In this document: positions 63,801 through 64,000 of the stretch, one piece after another | Numbering within the stretch: the stretch's first letter is position 1 | Layout of the letters: each line of letters begins with the position of its first letter | From: Sinomicrobium kalidii | Lineage (GTDB): Bacteria; Bacteroidota; Bacteroidia; Flavobacteriales; Flavobacteriaceae | Direction: 5' to 3' | DNA length: 64,000 bases | NCBI RefSeq assembly: GCF_021183825.1 | Contig: NZ_CP089211.1 | Location: 1,860,001-1,924,000, forward strand | Notes under the pieces: generated by a model | Told to the model about the DNA's origin: nothing | The model's database searches: none | What the model saw: the letters and a program-made list of their open reading frames with translations, nothing else | Translations under genes and position numbers: made by a program

Positions 63801-64000
63801 AGCGACTGCAATACCGGAGCAAACAATTCCGCATATTTTTTCACCACCTCCCTGTTGAATTCTTTCTCTTCGGCTATTCTTCCGAGTATAGGCACTCCTC
63901 CCATCACTTCTATTGCGCTTTCTGTCGACGGGTTTTCATCCCCGCTTATAATAATGCCGGCAATATCCAGGTTTCTGCGCTTTAAACCTTCAATAGTAAG
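63797..64000 (-). CDS. bioD: Dethiobiotin synthetase, C-terminal part (cut by window edge)
   Basis: The last 67 codons of a minus-strand gene running off the right edge. The peptide reads LTIEGLKRRNLDIAGIIISG, DENPSTESAIEVMGGVPILG, then RIAEEKEFNREVVKKYAELF, ending at TAA 63797-63799. The ENPSTE-x-x-I and G-x-P-x-LG-R-I pattern is that of the BioD C-terminal region, where nucleotide and product contacts are made. BioD closes the ureido ring of dethiobiotin. With bioA on the same strand it marks a biotin gene neighbourhood. Confidence 0.85.
   Translation of the reverse strand, partial: LTIEGLKRRNLDIAGIIISGDENPSTESAIEVMGGVPILGRIAEEKEFNREVVKKYAELFAPVLQSL

Overview
The window comes from a member of the Bacteroidetes, most probably a marine or soil Flavobacteriia. 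The evidence is two SusC/SusD pairs, a giant hybrid two-component regulator, promoters of the TTTG / TAnnTTTG type, and a b558-type succinate dehydrogenase.

Bases 1-39042 are a xylan utilisation locus. Divergent from the regulator (20156-24244, +) runs a tightly packed minus-strand operon: SusC, SusD, SusC, SusD, surface glycan-binding lipoprotein, GH10 xylanase with an internal carbohydrate-binding module, CE1 esterase, second GH10, then GH43, type-B carboxylesterase and a GH9-like protein cut by the window edge. The order SusC-SusD-SusC-SusD-lipoprotein-Xyn10 matches the core xylan cluster (xusA-E plus xyn10C) known from xylan-degrading Bacteroidetes. Converging on the regulator is a second minus-strand operon (39042 to 24268) of side-chain enzymes: GH127, GH3, CE1 (frameshifted), CE6, GH43, GH97, GH43-CBM6 and GH95. 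Surface xylanases would cut the backbone, the SusCD pairs import oligomers, and periplasmic esterases, arabinosidases, galactosidases and xylosidases finish them. The enzyme set points to a heavily decorated (arabino/galacto-)xylan.

Bases 40131-51980 are an AT-rich mobile region at the 3' end of a tRNA-Ala gene. A serine-recombinase pseudogene (three lesions) reads at its 3' end into a copy of the tRNA 3' end. Next to it lies a 10.1-kb element bounded by 13-bp direct repeats (41892 and 51967). It holds a tyrosine integrase, excisionase-like protein, RepA-like ATPase, primase-like protein, a regulator and a set of small envelope or lipoprotein genes. No relaxase or capsid gene is visible. Paired TGCGCAA motifs with identical 11-bp spacing sit just inside both ends and look like integrase arm sites. 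I judge this the most unusual part of the window.

Bases 51968-64000 are ordinary chromosome: tRNA-Ala, pepP, sdhCAB, an orphan ketoacyl synthase, a SET-domain protein, an alpha/beta hydrolase with its TetR regulator and two matching operators, bioA, a GT-C glycosyltransferase and the 3' end of bioD.
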